From the NCBI GenBank assembly GCA_029298735.1, contig JANSLP010000026.1, forward strand, positions 154,590-218,589: a stretch of 64,000 nt of DNA. Reading direction: 5' to 3'. Each line of letters opens with the position of its first letter. The first letter of the stretch is position 1. The notes beneath the pieces are model-generated. The model ran no database searches. It saw only the letters and a program-made list of their open reading frames with translations, and was not told the DNA's origin. Positions 1 to 13,200 of the stretch are shown here, piece by piece. Position numbers and translations under genes: made by a program. This stretch comes from Ophiostoma sp. CBS 140.51 (taxonomy: Eukaryota > Ascomycota > Sordariomycetes > Ophiostomatales > Ophiostomataceae).

Positions 1-328
1 ACTGGGCTGACGTTCGCGTTTTTTCCTCATCTTTTTCACCATCGTTAGAGAACAAAACGAGGACGCGTTGACGAAGAACGGCAGAAAGAAAAGAACGATA
101 CGAACAGACACTCGCTTTCTATATTACAAATACCCATAGACATCACCAAAAGTCCGCCGGCGGCCAACACTGCAAGCAAACGAGGCAGCAGATCGATATA
201 TCGACGACAAACCGACGAAGTAGAAGCAGCGAACTTTCTTCAGCGAAGATCATTCAATATCTGCGCCTTTTTTCTTTCTTTTTTTCTTTATAAATTTCCA
301 CCACACACAAATACACACACAACCCAAA
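1..328. other. Upstream region of STE11
   Basis: No gene is visible here. The stretch is the promoter and leader of the MAPKKK gene that starts at 329. It ends in a C/A-rich run just before the start codon, typical of fungal 5' leaders, with a pyrimidine-rich tract at about 268-292. Confidence 0.6.
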
Positions 329-3301
329 ATGGCGATGCTCGCAGCAAAATCGCCATACCCGCCAAATCTGGGTGGGCAGTCGTCGGCGGGCCTCGTCTCG
401 GGCCTGCCGACGCCCTCCACAGCCTATGCGCCCACCCGGCGAGTCTTGATCGCCCCGGCCGCCACAAATCAGTCCTTTGCCAGCCCAACAGACTCCGAGT
501 TCTCCGACTCGGACGGCCCCGACTCCGTCAAGAACTGGGACGAAGACCGCGTGTGCGAATACCTCCGCAGCGTTAAGTGCGGCGACTACGAGAAGATGTT
601 CCGGAAAAACCACATCAACGGCGAGAACCTCCTCGAGATGGACAAGGAGGTCCTCAAGGAGATGGGCATCGAGAAGGTCGGCGACCGCGTCCGCCTATTC
701 CTCAGCATCAAGAAGCTGCGCACAAAGGCCTACGCAAACCAGAAGAAGCGGAATAGGGTACGTCACTTTCCTTCTTGCAGTTGCTTTTCTGATTTCCCCC
801 TCGTGTATTGCTTTTGTATCTCATATTTCGTCCCATTCTGTATCATTTCCTTTTTGTCTCTCTTTACTCAACACTGCCCTGGTGTGCTCCTCCCCCGTTC
901 TCCCTCTCACACATTTTAATAGGAATCCTTTGGCGGTTTGGACATCCAATACGTCCCCTCGTCGGGCTCCCCCCGTCTCGTAAACTCGGGCCGCTCTGCC
1001 CTCCCCACCCCGACCGTCAACAAGCGGTACTCCCGCCAGGTCGATCTTTCTTCCCTGGCCCTCGAAGGCATCGGTGCCAAGTCCTCGCGGCCAAACTCTC
1101 CGCCATCCAGTGCCGAGCAGCTGCGCTCCGCACGCCCAGGCAGATACCCGACTCCCAACCAGCAAGCATATTCTGGCCAGGCCACGGCTACAGCCGTAAG
1201 CCGCTTCCCCGCCCCTTCCCCGGACTCTGCACCTGCACCCGCACAGTCCTCCAGTCGTCTGGTAGTGGCCCATACCCGCAACAACTCTAGCATGGATGGT
1301 TCTCTGATGGCTGCTCTACCACAGAACCAAGACGTGATCCGCGTGATCTCGACCGGTGGCGTAACCAAAGTCGTCAAGATTGCCGATTGCAAAACCTGCG
1401 AAGAGGTCATGCGCGTGACACTACGGAAATTTGCCCTCCGCGAAGACCACGAGCGCAACTACTGCTTCTGGGTTTTGAACGGCGTCGACCCGAACCCCCA
1501 CAACTGCATCCGTCTTAGCGATACCGAGCTCTGGCGCATCATCAAGGACCAGAAGCGCCCCGAGCGTAACCGCCTTATCCTCCGACGAGTTCCCTCCGGC
1601 GAGCCGGGCCGTTCCGAGCTCGAGAGAGCCTCTGCCATTGCCATGGAAGAGATGCAGCAGCACGGCCACAGCTTGCCCACAGTAGAAAAGCGGAGTCAGC
1701 TCAAGGTGCAGAAGGTTCTTGGTGAGAGCTGGGACAACCTGCAGCACCAGCAGCCGCCTCTATCGCCTGTCACTTACCAGGACGATCGTGAACGCAACGT
1801 GAACAACGCCGCCCGCGATCTGGAGCGCCCGGCGCCAGCCGAATCAACACTCCGGCCTCCAATCCGCAGAAAGGGCGTTCTGAGACAGTTCGGTGGCCTG
1901 CGTCCGCCTAGCGAGCTCATTGCCTCGGATTTGACTACTTACTTCCCAGACCACCCCCGCGAAGATATTGACCGGACAGCCCGTCTGTCTATGAGACGTT
2001 CGGCCCGCTTGAGCAAGGTTAACAGCCGCCTGAGTGTGGCCAGCAACTTCAGCTTCGCCTCCAGCATCCAGGATGCACCCCCTATCCCCACCATTGCTGA
2101 CAGCTGGCTGAACACCGCCGGCCAGCTGGCCAAGGTTCAGCAGCGTGACCAGCGCAGCATCCGCGCGCCCCATGCCTACCGCGACTCGATTGCCTCGTCC
2201 ATGCTGGACACGCTGCAGGAGGAGCAATCGCCCATGGAGCCCAACCGCAAGTCGTACGTCTCGTACGCCGACAGCGGCTCAGACACCGCTGCCGTCAGCA
2301 TCACAGACCCTGAGGGCAACCTTATCCGCCACAGCTTCTACGACGAGACTACCACAACCGGCTCTGGCTCGAGTTCCCTCAAGGAGGTCAGCCAGGCTCT
2401 GGATGCCGATGGTGAGGGTGCCGACGAGGAGCTGCAGAGCTTCCTTGCTGGCGAGTCTTGGGATGAGAGCAAGTGGATGAAGGGTGCTCTGATCGGTTCC
2501 GGCTCGTTTGGTTGTGTGTACCTGGCCCTGCATGCCGTCACTGGTGAGCTGCTGGCTGTCAAGCAGGTCGAGGCACCGTCGCCTGGCGCCAACGGCCAGA
2601 TCGACTCGCGCAAGAAGAGCATGATTGAGGCGCTGAAGCGTGAGATCAGTCTCCTGCGCGATCTTCGCCACCCCAACATTGTGCAGTATTTGGGCTGCGG
2701 TTCATCGACCGACTTCCTCAACATCTTCCTCGAGTACGTGCCCGGCGGTTCCGTGCAGACAATGCTCAACTCGTACGGTGCGCTCCCCGAGCCGCTGGTG
2801 CGCAGCTTTGTCCGCCAGATTCTGCACGGTCTTTCGTACCTGCACCAGCGCGACATTATCCACCGTGACATCAAGGGTGCCAACATTCTGGTTGACAACA
2901 AGGGCACCATCAAGATTTCCGATTTCGGTATCTCTAAGAAGCTCGAGGCTACCAATATCCTGAACGGTGCCAACAACAATAAGAACCGCCCATCCATGCA
3001 AGGCTCCGTCTTCTGGATGGCACCCGAGGTGGTCAAGCGCACGAGCTACACGCGCAAGGCCGACATCTGGTCACTGGGCTGCCTGGTCGTCGAGATGATG
3101 ACGGGCACACACCCGTTCCCCGACTGCACACAGCTGCAGGCCATCTTCAAGATTGGCGGCGCCAAGGCGGCGCCCACAATCCCCGACGAGGCCAGCGACG
3201 AGGCCAAGCTGTTCCTGAGCCAGACGTTTGAGATGGACCACAACAAGCGACCTAGCGCAGACGAACTGCTAGCCAGCCCCTTTCTGACTCCCATCACATA
3301 A
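329..3301 (+). CDS. STE11: Ste11-type MAP kinase kinase kinase
   Basis: MAPKKK of the pheromone, filamentation and infection-type MAPK cascade, cytoplasmic, acting on a Ste7-type MAPKK. Exons 329-757 and 923-3301 (donor GTACGT, acceptor TAG) give 935 residues, normal for fungal Ste11. A SAM domain covers about residues 69-132 (adaptor interaction, Ste50-like). A Ras-association/RBD-like domain covers about 278-370. A Ser/Thr-rich linker follows, then a protein kinase domain from about 660 to the end. The kinase has the glycine loop GSGSFG, the VAIK-type lysine in LAVKQVE, the catalytic loop HRDIKGAN, DFG and the APE motif; all key residues are intact. The start codon is the first ATG after a C/A-rich leader. 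SAM plus RA plus a C-terminal kinase in this order is diagnostic for Ste11/Byr2/NRC-1 proteins. No relationship to the neighbouring protease gene is apparent. Confidence 0.95.
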
Positions 3302-4778
3302 AGAGGTTTGAAGCATTTTTGTTCTTCACTCTCTTACTTTCTTCTTTTGGTCTAGTTCTCTTTCTCTGGGCTGGAGACTTGATTCTACTTTTCTGGTTGA
3401 TATGGTTTTACATTTTTAGTTTCCTCTTTTGCTTCATTATATCCTTCCCATTTTCTTCCCTCTACAGGACCCTTTTGTATTGACACGACGACCCATGAGC
3501 GCACCTCCTCCTCCTTCCTTCTTCTTCATCCTCCCTTTTCTATAAAGACCGTTTTGATTTTTCTTTTCAGCATGCGTGCGGAGTTGGAATTTCCTAATAT
3601 ACATTACATATACAGTGCCAACATATACAACGGGAATGATTTTGGCAACCTATCCACTTGACATGTAACTCGATGCCCTTTGGTGACAAAAAGTGAACAC
3701 GAGCAGACGCCCCACCGCCCAAAAAAGGAAATATAGAAGTGGAAAACGACACAAAAAAAACGTACAGCAGCGGGTATTCGCTGGTCGTCACCGACCCAAC
3801 TACTAATCCGCCGATTACTGGTTTAACTAGGGGAGAGCGGACGGGATCCCGTGTTCTCCAGTATCTGTGGCCGTACGTGAAAGACATTTGTAGTGTGTCA
3901 AGCTTTTGTAGCGGTGTTTGGGTGTTGGCGATGTTCGTTTTGATGCCAATAAACAACATCACCACCACCACTACTCCAACCACGATTGCCAACAATAGTA
4001 AACAACATATGACCCTACTCACGTTAGTATCGAGAGATTGGTGCCGCCGACATGTCATATGTCATATTCACTTCGCTTTGGTTCCAACAGAAATGTCGAA
4101 CGGGCGGACGGCCGAACCCGTTTTGTACAACATGACGGTAATTTGGGTCTTCCAACAGGCGATGTCTCTCTCGTTGCCACTCCATTTACTTCGGTCCCTT
4201 TTTATAGCTCGACCGTTGTATAGTCCGAGTTTGTTCCTGAGGCCATCCGTTGGAGCAGACCTTGTATCACCAGTTAGCAGTAGACATCTCTAATGCAGAG
4301 ACATTGCATATCATTAAACGGCGAATGTTTGGAATTTGAGGTCACTTGAAATGAGACCGCGTGGTAATTGTGCAATCTGTACGCTGAATGTCCCCCTTTC
4401 TTATATCGGAACAATATTGGAGGATATGTGTATTAGTTAGCAAGGCACACGCCCAGATGGACAGTAGATAACAGGTATGTTTGCATGCTTCATAAAAGAT
4501 AAATGGTAATAATATTTCTTGCCTTAAGATAAGTAGTCGTCAGTGAGACGATAAAAAAGCAAACCCCTACACCGAGCTTTGTACAAAGCATCTCCTATCC
4601 AATTCCTTCTTCTCATCTAATCCCAATCAATGGTATTTGTCGTCCACCCTCTAATCAATCCTCTATTCGAAAATGTCACCCCAAAAATCTAAACGCCGTG
4701 TTCCCATATGCAATCGCTATGCTAAATAAAGCAGGTAATCAAGGAAGGAATATGAAATATGAACAAGAAAGAGTGATC
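3302..4778. other. Intergenic, convergent 3' ends
   Basis: This is the 3' flank of STE11 and of the aspartic protease gene on the opposite strand. It begins with a T/C-rich 3' UTR-like stretch. Small ORFs at about 3.6-4.3 kb on both strands show no family resemblance. I see nothing else here. Confidence 0.5.
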
Positions 4779-6218
4779 CTAGACCAGGATCAGACTCAGT
4801 CCAACCAGAGTCGAGGAAGCAAGAGCAGCAAGAACGGCAACGGCTCCGCGACCAGGAAGGCCTACGGCATCGTTCGACTTGCTGTCGTTGGCCACAAGGG
4901 TCAGGCCGGATGTCGCAGCGACAGAGTTAGCAACCGCTGTTGCATCCGGCACGCCGGTGGTGCCAGTACCAATCTCAACAACATTGGAAGCGGTGGTGTT
5001 AAAGACAGTCTGGGCCAGCGAGATCTGATTGTTGTCAAGGTCGTAGACGACGTAGGCCGACCGCAAGAAAGTATCACCCAGGACGTTTGTGCCACTGCCA
5101 GCGGGAGCGATGCCGAACAGACAAGCAGTCTGGCCATTCCGGAAGGTCGGACGCTTGCCACTGGCCGTGATCAAATCAAGCACAAGCTCGTCAACGCCGA
5201 CGGTGATCGAGGGGCTCGAGAACTCGAATGTTACACTCGAGTTGGCCTTGTCGGCCAGCGAGCAGGGAACGTACGCGGCACCCTCGGACGAGTCGTAAGT
5301 GGCACCGACCTGGTTGTAGATGGTCTGCACAATGGTGTCGGGCAGGTAAGTGAGCGACGAACCCGAGTCCAGAAGGACGGCCAATGCCATGTCACTAGCG
5401 AGGGTAGCCGAGCCAAGCTGCAGGCCGGTCAAGGTGATGAGGAACTCGGAGTAAACGCCAGCCTGCTTCTGAACAGGCAGCGTCTGCAGAGAGCCTGAAT
5501 ATTGTGCAGTGTCAACACCACCAAACAGGATGCTGCCTGTGTCTGCATCCAGATCGTTCAGCCACAGACTGTAAGAGTTGCTCTGGATGACACCGTCTGC
5601 AACCATCTGGGCAGGCAGGTTGGGGTAAGCGGCTTTGCCCGCGCGGCCGACTTGCACCTCGTTGACTTCGTAGCCAATTCCCAGAATGCCTTGCGAGGAG
5701 GAGCTGGAGTAGCCGATGCCGAACTGCAGTTTTGAGAGTGTCGTTGAACCGTTTGTGCCGATGCTGAACGTATCTGTAACGTAGTCGCCGCTGGCTCCTG
5801 AGCCGTCGACATAAGAGATGTTGAAATAGCTGCCGACGTAGTTGTATGATGACGAGGAGTTGGCCGTATATGTGCCGGCAAAAGCACAGGGTTGCGATGC
5901 CTGCTTGCACAGGGCCGAGCTTGGTGTGTTTACCCACAGATCACTGCTGCCGGTGTCGATATGTAGGCGGAGAGACTGTGCTGGTGTACCGAGGGTGGCG
6001 TTCACAAAGTAGAGAGTCTCTTCGTTGTCCAGGCTGGCTGCTACGGCGGCTGTCCGACGCCGTAACCGATCTCGTTGTGCTGGGTTGCTGACTCGTCTCC
6101 GCTCGGTGGACATGCTGATAACTCGAGGGGGGCCATCTGTCCGCTTGTTCAGGACCAGCCCGTCGGTGACTGCTATTAATGCAGAGGCCAGGAAGGCCAA
6201 TGTTGTTGCCGACTTCAT
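4779..6218 (-). CDS. Secreted GPI-anchored aspartic protease (pepsin family A1)
   Basis: Single-exon gene of 479 residues. Residues 1-20 form a signal peptide. A dibasic Lys-Arg at 25-26 and Arg-rich sites at 52-55 could be processed by a Kex2-like protease to release the propeptide. The two catalytic motifs are DTGSS (Asp88) and DSGSS (Asp284), and the Tyr-bearing flap region is visible at about 136. The C terminus is Ser/Thr/Asn-rich, then a small-residue stretch and a hydrophobic tail (about 457-479) with no charged end, as expected for a GPI anchor. The protein is therefore probably wall- or membrane-bound, like yapsins/opsins and barrierpepsin-like enzymes, and cleaves extracellular or cell-wall proteins. 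DSG in place of DTG at the second site is common in this subgroup. Exact substrate unknown. Confidence 0.92.
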   Translation of the reverse strand: MKSATTLAFLASALIAVTDGLVLNKRTDGPPRVISMSTERRRVSNPAQRDRLRRRTAAVAASLDNEETLYFVNATLGTPAQSLRLHIDTGSSDLWVNTPSSALCKQASQPCAFAGTYTANSSSSYNYVGSYFNISYVDGSGASGDYVTDTFSIGTNGSTTLSKLQFGIGYSSSSSQGILGIGYEVNEVQVGRAGKAAYPNLPAQMVADGVIQSNSYSLWLNDLDADTGSILFGGVDTAQYSGSLQTLPVQKQAGVYSEFLITLTGLQLGSATLASDMALAVLLDSGSSLTYLPDTIVQTIYNQVGATYDSSEGAAYVPCSLADKANSSVTFEFSSPSITVGVDELVLDLITASGKRPTFRNGQTACLFGIAPAGSGTNVLGDTFLRSAYVVYDLDNNQISLAQTVFNTTASNVVEIGTGTTGVPDATAVANSVAATSGLTLVANDSKSNDAVGLPGRGAVAVLAALASSTLVGLSLILV

Positions 6219-9200
6219 GATGAAGGATGTGTGTGTGTGGCGGGAGGAATGTGCTTCTGCACGAGGATAGGAAGGAGAGAGAGAAAAAAAGAAAAAGGGA
6301 GATATTCAAGATTTATGAATTATATGGCCATGGAATGTCAGTAGGAGAGTGAGGATGGAGGGTAGAATAAAAGCGTGGATGGAAGAAGTTACACCGTAAA
6401 CGAATGGTGGATTTGCTGCGTCTTATGAGATCGATCGACGAGCGGTGGAAGATGTGACAGGAGGAAACGCATATATATATATATATATATATATGGATGC
6501 TAAATATAAAACAAAAATAGGGAAATAGGAAGAGTAGAAGGAAGAGCAGAGGAAACAGGAGCGAGAGGGCGAGACCACACAGTAGTGATCGTGAGAAAAG
6601 GAGCAGCGGCAGTACTAAATAGGAAACAATAGGAGGCGGATGAAAGTGAGAGGAAGAGAGAGTCAGAGAGAGTCAGAGAGGACGGAACTATGTGATCTGC
6701 CAAGGCCGGCTGGATCCGCGAGTAGGATAGGTTGACGACGTAGGGATTTGTAGGGTTTGGTAGGGGAATAGGTCAAGGTTGAAGGCAGAAAAGAGAAAAG
6801 AGAAACAAAAAGCAGAGTGATGTGCAAAAAGAACAAACGGCCAAGCGTCTTAGGAAGTCTTGGAGGGTCTTGTCAATGGGGTCCGCAGGATGTTTATGCG
6901 GACTTGGCAGGCGCAACGAGCGGTTCTTATGGTAGGAACGACCCAGAGAGAGAGACAAGCACAAAAAAGATACAGAGCAACAGAAAGAGTTCACGAGAGT
7001 ACAGGCACAGAGTACGGATATAGAAGCGCACTTGTCAGTGTAAATGGGGCACGAAGGGGCAAGAGCAGCCCAGGATACGTACGTGTCTGCGTGTAAGAGG
7101 GGAGGAGCCCCCCTCGATGGCACTCATACGGGCCGCTTGCGTCACCCAGGAGGGCAAGAGCAATGGAGGCGCACCCACAAGGTGCATATGGACAAGCCCA
7201 CATTGGCGCCTACAGCTCTACAGAAAGCAAACAGACTACGAAACTGTGAATACGTAGTTGAGGGGGCTGGACCTGTTTTGCGACGATGTTTGTGCGGACA
7301 AGGGTGTAGATATGGAGGGCGGACGTATTCCCAGCGAGGCTCAGGCACGGATGGAGGAGGCACCGGATCTCACACAAGTGTCATGTCATAGGGCAGGAAG
7401 GGGCCAATCTGTGTAGGGTAGGGCAGGAGCGATAGGTGTAGTTGCTGTATTAACACATGAAATCGAAGGAAAGAGCGACACAGAGACAGAGCTCACAAGA
7501 CGACATTACATTTGAAGAAAGAGCATTGGGCCAAGCATCTCAGCACTTGGCCTGGTCTCTTGGTAACAGCGCCGTGAAATCGACCCTTCCTCTTTTGTCT
7601 TGTCGTAGGGTGTTGCCAATTGCACCAATTTCGCGTGCGCCCTTTCTTCTTCTCCCTCTCGCCTCTCGCCTCTCGCCTTTTTTGTCCACTTCAGTATTCT
7701 CTTCCTCGTGGCTTTTTTTCTTCCCTTCTGTTCCCATTTTCTCTCTCTTTTTCTCTTTCTTGGGTCTGTCCTGCACGGCGGCTTGGCCCCTTGGCTGCTT
7801 GGCTCTTGGCTTGGCCCAGCCTCTCTTGGCCTCTTTCACCCACTCTCGCCGCTTGGCTGACTTGTCTTGGCCGCGACTGGCTGATCTTGTCATTCTTGTG
7901 TAATTCTTGGGCCTCTTGGACTTTTGGGGAGACACTTCTTTGGTCCATGAGTACGCCATACCGCCACAGTGGACGCGCGGCCGACGAGGTACATAGACAC
8001 TAGCACCACAAGTGGCCGAGAAAAGGGCTGGCCGTTCCTGAAACGAGTGTGTGTCAAACCCGCCAAAACAGCAGCCAACCAGCGGCAAAAACCAGACACT
8101 GCCAAACACAGCCAAAATACCACAGCCGCTCTTGCACACACAAACCTACAGCCATCTGCCACCCCTGGTTCAGGATCAGAAATCTGACACGCGGCCGGCG
8201 GATCATCACACAGCACCTGCGACCGCACAGCGAGCACCAGTGGCTCAAGAGCCGGAGCAAGTGCAGCAAAGTGCAAAAATAGAGGCACCTGACAAAACAA
8301 CACAGGGCAAAGAGGGTGAACAAGAGAGACCACGTCAATACTCGGGGCGCAGCCCGTTTCTGATGCTTCAACAAAGGCAATGCAGTTCAGCCCAGTCCAG
8401 CCCTCGATCCGTTGCAGATAACAGATGCAAATCTATAATTATCAATTATCGCCAGCCATTCAGCGTTGCGAGTTGTGTTTCCGTCTGGTCTTTTTTGTCC
8501 ACAAAACGTTTCTACTTCTCGTGATCTTCGGGTTTGCCTATTCTCCGTTCCCTTTTTGGTGCTCCCTTGCCTTTTTATTTTGTGGTTTTTGTTTCCCCCT
8601 TTTTATTTTGCCAGCATCCTCTTCCGCACTTTCCACCCATCTGGCTGTTGTCGTTCATAATATTGCTCTTAATCCTTCTAACAGGAAAATCCATCTGCGT
8701 CCCGGTTTCTCACAGCCTTGGGTGACTCTCCTGATCGTTACCACAAGGCTGCCCAGTTCAATGGCATTGCCCGTCAGCAAGAACAGCCAGACACAGCCAA
8801 GCGCGCCGAGCTGTCTGGGCCTGTTTTGGGCAGTTTTGAAAGGCGGCAAGTTGTCGTACTTTTGTCCTGACTTCTGATGTCGACAATACCACGCAGTTTA
8901 TCGTGAGCTAAGAAAGTTGTAACAGCTCAACATGCAAGTACATGAAGAAAAGACCACCCTTTGATTCTCAGTCTTCATAACGGATGGCATCCTTTATCTT
9001 CTCCACACGTTGTCTCTCACGTGCACCCCCATCGGACTTGACTTACAAGATTAGCCAATAGACGCTCTCCTTTGTTTTACACGATGTACGGCCAACAAGA
9101 GCCGATTGACTGCTGCCTGACAACAAATATCCTTTGTCTGGCAGCACTTAGCTCCTATGACCTCGTCAGAAAGAGCTCTTGTCGGGCAGTCTATATCCCG

Positions 9201-9366
9201 TTTGCGTAGATAATCGTAGCTATAGCTTTGATCTTGTAGTTTCCTGAATCTTTCAAATAGCTTCACCAGCATCAACAAACTGACGAAAACGACTGACAAT
9301 CACGAACAATTTTGTGCTTTAGACTCTTACCGAAAACCCATGTATCAACAAAACACCTTCTCAACC
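6219..9366. other. Gene-poor spacer between divergent protease and V-ATPase genes
   Basis: About 3.1 kb with no convincing coding sequence. It holds the promoters of the protease (-) and the V-ATPase subunit (+), an (AT)12 microsatellite at 6471-6494 and long C/T-rich tracts around 7.6-7.9 kb. ORFs up to about 200 codons occur on both strands, but they overlap one another and show no recognisable domain. A non-coding RNA cannot be excluded. Confidence 0.5.
6471..6494. repeat. (AT)12 microsatellite
   Basis: An uninterrupted run of twelve AT dinucleotides lies about 250 bp upstream of the aspartic protease start codon, so it sits in that gene's promoter or 5' leader. Its length is likely to vary between strains. 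Confidence 0.95.
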
Positions 9367-10045
9367 ATGGCCGACTTTACTTCATTGGACTATGTCAACC
9401 TGGACCGCTGGTAAGCTGAATCGTTGAGAAACAGGCTGCATCGTGGAAGCTGCTTTGATGCTCTTGAATTGCTAATGATCAATCTCAACAACATCTAGCC
9501 CAGTCTATGCAGTAAATGCTCTTTTGTCCTGCTCTACTTACTCTCAAACAGTAGCTAACTGTGTTCCTCCCCTCCAATAGTCCTTCTTCGGCGCCATGGG
9601 CGCAGCCTGCGCCATCATCTTTGCCGTCATCGGCGCCTCCTATGGCACGGCCAAATCCGCCACGGCCATCTTCACGGCCGGCATTATTCGCCCCGATCGC
9701 TTGATGCAGAACACGCTGTGTGCCATCATGGCCCAGGCCCTGTGCATTTATGGCCTCGTCACCAGCGTTATTATCAGCAACGGCGTCCACGAGAAAATGG
9801 CACTGTATACGGGGTTCATGTACTTGGCCGCCGGCCTGGCGGTCGGGCTCTGTGGCTTAGCGGCCGGGTTCGCGATTGGTATTGTCGGCGACGCTGGTGT
9901 ACGGGCGAGCACGCAGCAACCGCGGTTGTACGTGGGCATGGTGCTGATTCTCATCTTTGCCGAGGTGCTGGGGCTGTATGGCGTGGTGGTGTCGATTCTG
10001 ATGCTGACGAACGCGACCAACGGCGTGACGGTGTGTACGGTGTGA
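9367..10045 (+). CDS. VMA3: V-type H+-ATPase proteolipid subunit c
   Basis: Membrane rotor (c ring) subunit of the vacuolar proton pump. Exons 9367-9410, 9499-9511 and 9581-10045 give 173 residues. The middle exon is only 13 nt. Joining it rebuilds the family's N-terminal CPVYAxFFGAMG block, which supports both introns. Four hydrophobic helices follow, with the proton-binding glutamate in helix 4 (ILIFAEVLGLYG) and the conserved GIVGDAGVR turn before it. The C terminus and the AQQPRL-like block resemble subunit c more than c'. An in-frame upstream ATG at 9340 would add nine residues; I chose 9367 because its context (ACCATGG) is stronger. It converges with VPS18, 205 bp away. Subunit c' (Vma11-like) is the main alternative. 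Confidence 0.9.
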
Positions 10046-10250
10046 TCAGGAGCACGACTTGCTGTCAAAGGACGTCTGGACGGGATGGCCACAAGGCCGG
10101 TGAGAGGTAAAAACAGGCTGGGTGAAGGGGCACATATTTTATAGCAACAAAAAACACAGTGTATTGGATATGGAAACAGACACATTAATATAGACAAATA
10201 ATACAAAAAAAGCCCACACCACAACCGCTCATCTCATCGTGATGTCAGCG

Positions 10251-13200
10251 CTATAACGCCCACTCGTTCTTGTTCTCGTCTGACCGAATAAAGGGCTCGT
10301 CGATCTTCTTGATGGCAAAGTCGCTGCACAAGATACTGGAAGGGAGTTAGTATGTATTTAAAAATCAGAGTAGAAGTGGGTGAACCTACCATGCAGACGC
10401 AACCAGTGCATCCAGCTCGCCCACCATGGCGTCCTTCTTGGGACCCGTCACCAGGCCCTTCGTAATCTGCACCTGCAGCTCGCGAATCTTGCGGCCCACG
10501 CCCTGGCTTGACTGCTCCAGCACCCGGCGGCCCAGACAGTCCGAGTGGAAGGCGTGCTGGCAGGGAAAGACAAAGAACTGCCGGCTCAGCAGCGGCAGCC
10601 CGCAGACATAGCATTTTTCGCCGGGTTCCACAATGGCGTACCGGTGGTCCAGCGCGGCAATGTCCACCTTGATGTTGGCGGCGGTCTGGCTGCTGTCGTC
10701 CATTTCCTTCTTCAGGCCGTCAATCTCGCGGCTGTAGTCCTCGAGCGCGGCACAAATTTCCTCTTTGAAATCGTCAATGACGACAAAGTCGGGGAAGAAA
10801 GGAATCAGGTCCTCAATTTTTAGGAGGTCGCAACGCTTCAGGAAATCGATGGCCGTCTTGATGCCGCCGTGCGACTGCTGCGAGATGACTTTGCGGGCCA
10901 CGGCCAGCCACAGCTTCTTGCGCAGCGCCGTATTGCCCATGGGCCGGTCGGCGACAACGGCGGCCAGCTCGACGGCATCGTGCGATAGCGCCAGGTCCAC
11001 GGCCTGCACGTACTGGCCCATGCTCGTGTAGATGTGCACGCACGAGAGCACGCGCTTGTACTGAATGCACAGCCGCAGAGCAAAGTCCGGGTCAAACCGC
11101 GGCTCGTCGCCCTGCGATTCGAGGTACGACAGCAGCGCGGCCTCGTCGCGCGACGGGTGCGACGCGTAAATCGACACAATCGTATTGTGCACGGCCGCGT
11201 CTGTCGAGTGCAGCTGGTTGATCACGTACTGCAGGTAGCGGATGGCCTGGTTCTGGGCGAGCGGGCCCTTGAAGGCACCATCGTAGTCCAACAGCGCGGG
11301 GATCATGCTGCGCGGGTTGATACTGGCGCCCTGGCGCATCAGGACGTCGACCAGCTCGGTGGCCACATGCGTCATGAGCACGCTACTGTAGCGGTAGAAA
11401 GCGTCGGCGTCCGTCTGCCGCTTGAGCACAGACAGCGCCTCGGGCCACTTCTCGCGCTGCACCCAGTACGAAAGGACGTAGTTGTAGTCGTTGATGGCGT
11501 CGGCAAAGAAGAGCAGCTCGTTCTCGCGGCCGTGGCTGCTGATAATGTCGTAAACCGTCTTGCGGTCCAGGTCGGCCTTGTGCTTGCGCGCAAACGCCTT
11601 GAACTCGTCACGTACAAGCTCGAGCTGTTCCCGTGTCTGCGCTGGGTCCATAGTTTCGGACAGCTCGGCCTTTGTGACAATGGTATCGTCCAACGAGTTG
11701 AGCTTTGCCATAAAAATCTCCACAAGCCAGCTGGCAATCATCACCCGCTGCATGACACCGGGCTTCTTGTATGTGCTGAGCTTTGTCAACAGGTACTTGC
11801 GCAACGCATCGGGCTGGTTGCGGTCAATCAGGGCCAGAGCCACGTCTTCGAATGGCTTGCTGCTCTTGCCGTAAATTCCGGCTGCCTCGTCGTAAAGGCC
11901 CTTGCCAATCAGGTAGTCACCAGAGGCTGTGGCCACCGCATCGCGTTGTGCTGGGTTGTGTGCGTACTGCATGGCTGCGTCAAACTGCTGCAGCTGCAGC
12001 ATAATCTTCCAGATGTCGCGGTCCTCATCACGGACCACAATCTCAAAGATTTCTTGGGCCGTAAACAGCCAGAATGTGCTCTTCTGAAGGTCCACGCACA
12101 AAGCAATCGCCTTTTGCCCGGGGTCGAGGATGACCTGGTCGTACACCACAGAGCCGGTCAGGCGATTGGCAGCAACGATGCGGCCTGCCACGAGGCTGAT
12201 GACGTGCCATTGTGTCAGAGCAATGGTATCAATCGGGTCGTTAGTGACCCGCCGTCTGCCTGCGCTCGAAGCATCGGATCCAGCAGCCAGCTGAGACCGC
12301 GGAATCAACTTTGACTCGGCAAACACGTTTGTCCCGAGCTCGGGTTTAGGTAGTGCCACAAGCAGCTTGCCGTGGTAGACGCCGTGCGATGACAGCCAGG
12401 CAAAGGCCCGGTCGGGAGTGACTTCTTCATAAGGCCGGCCGGCTTCGGGATCTGGCGATACAACAAGAGAAGATGCGGATGAAGAGGATGCAGTTGTCGA
12501 GGAGGAAGATGGCGCTGGAGAGGCTGTGGAGGATGTGCCGCCCCCAGAGGAAGACGAGGCAAGATCATGGATGACGGGCTGCTCCGATTCAAAGAGCTTC
12601 GTGTATACTGAGCCTCCGCCATCCTGCGCCCGGCCAATCTTACCGACCCAGTGCAAGAGCCGCGACGGAGTGCTCACGAGCACGCGCCGGACCTGGTCGG
12701 TGCGGCTGGGCAGAGTGTCGGCCCAAAGGCCAGTAATGGCGCCGTCCTGCAGCCGCACAAGTGTCTTGATGTACTTGTCTTCCTTGCGGTAGAAGTCGTT
12801 GGACGGTTCCAAGAACGTTTCGTAGATGTTGCCGTCGGCGGCGCCAACGAGGATCTCTCGGGTCGAGGCTGTGGGCAGTAACGGGTTCCAGGCCACAGAC
12901 TGGATGGGGACGCCACGCAGTCGAGCAAGAGGCTTCGGTTGGCGCGACTGGGAGTGTAGGTAGTAGCACTCGCCGAGCGAAGTGCAGATGATAAGGTGAG
13001 AGGCGGTTGGGTCGAGGAAGAGCCGCTGGATGACGCCGATCTCGGACGGGCGTTTCGGGAGGTCAATGTCGTCAATGTCTTCAGGGCGGTTCAAATCGAT
13101 GCGGAGGATGCGGCCATTGGATAGGGCGAGCACGAGGACGTTGTTGGCGACTTGCGCGGCGACAAAGTTGGCAGCAATGGAGAACTGCATCTGTACACGC

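Noticed and set aside
3594..4293. Overlapping 154- and 184-codon frames in the STE11 3' region
   Set aside because: They are on opposite strands over the same bases with no domain; probably non-coding.
11034..12314. 426-codon plus-strand frame opposite VPS18
   Set aside because: It is the antisense shadow of a conserved exon with no family resemblance.
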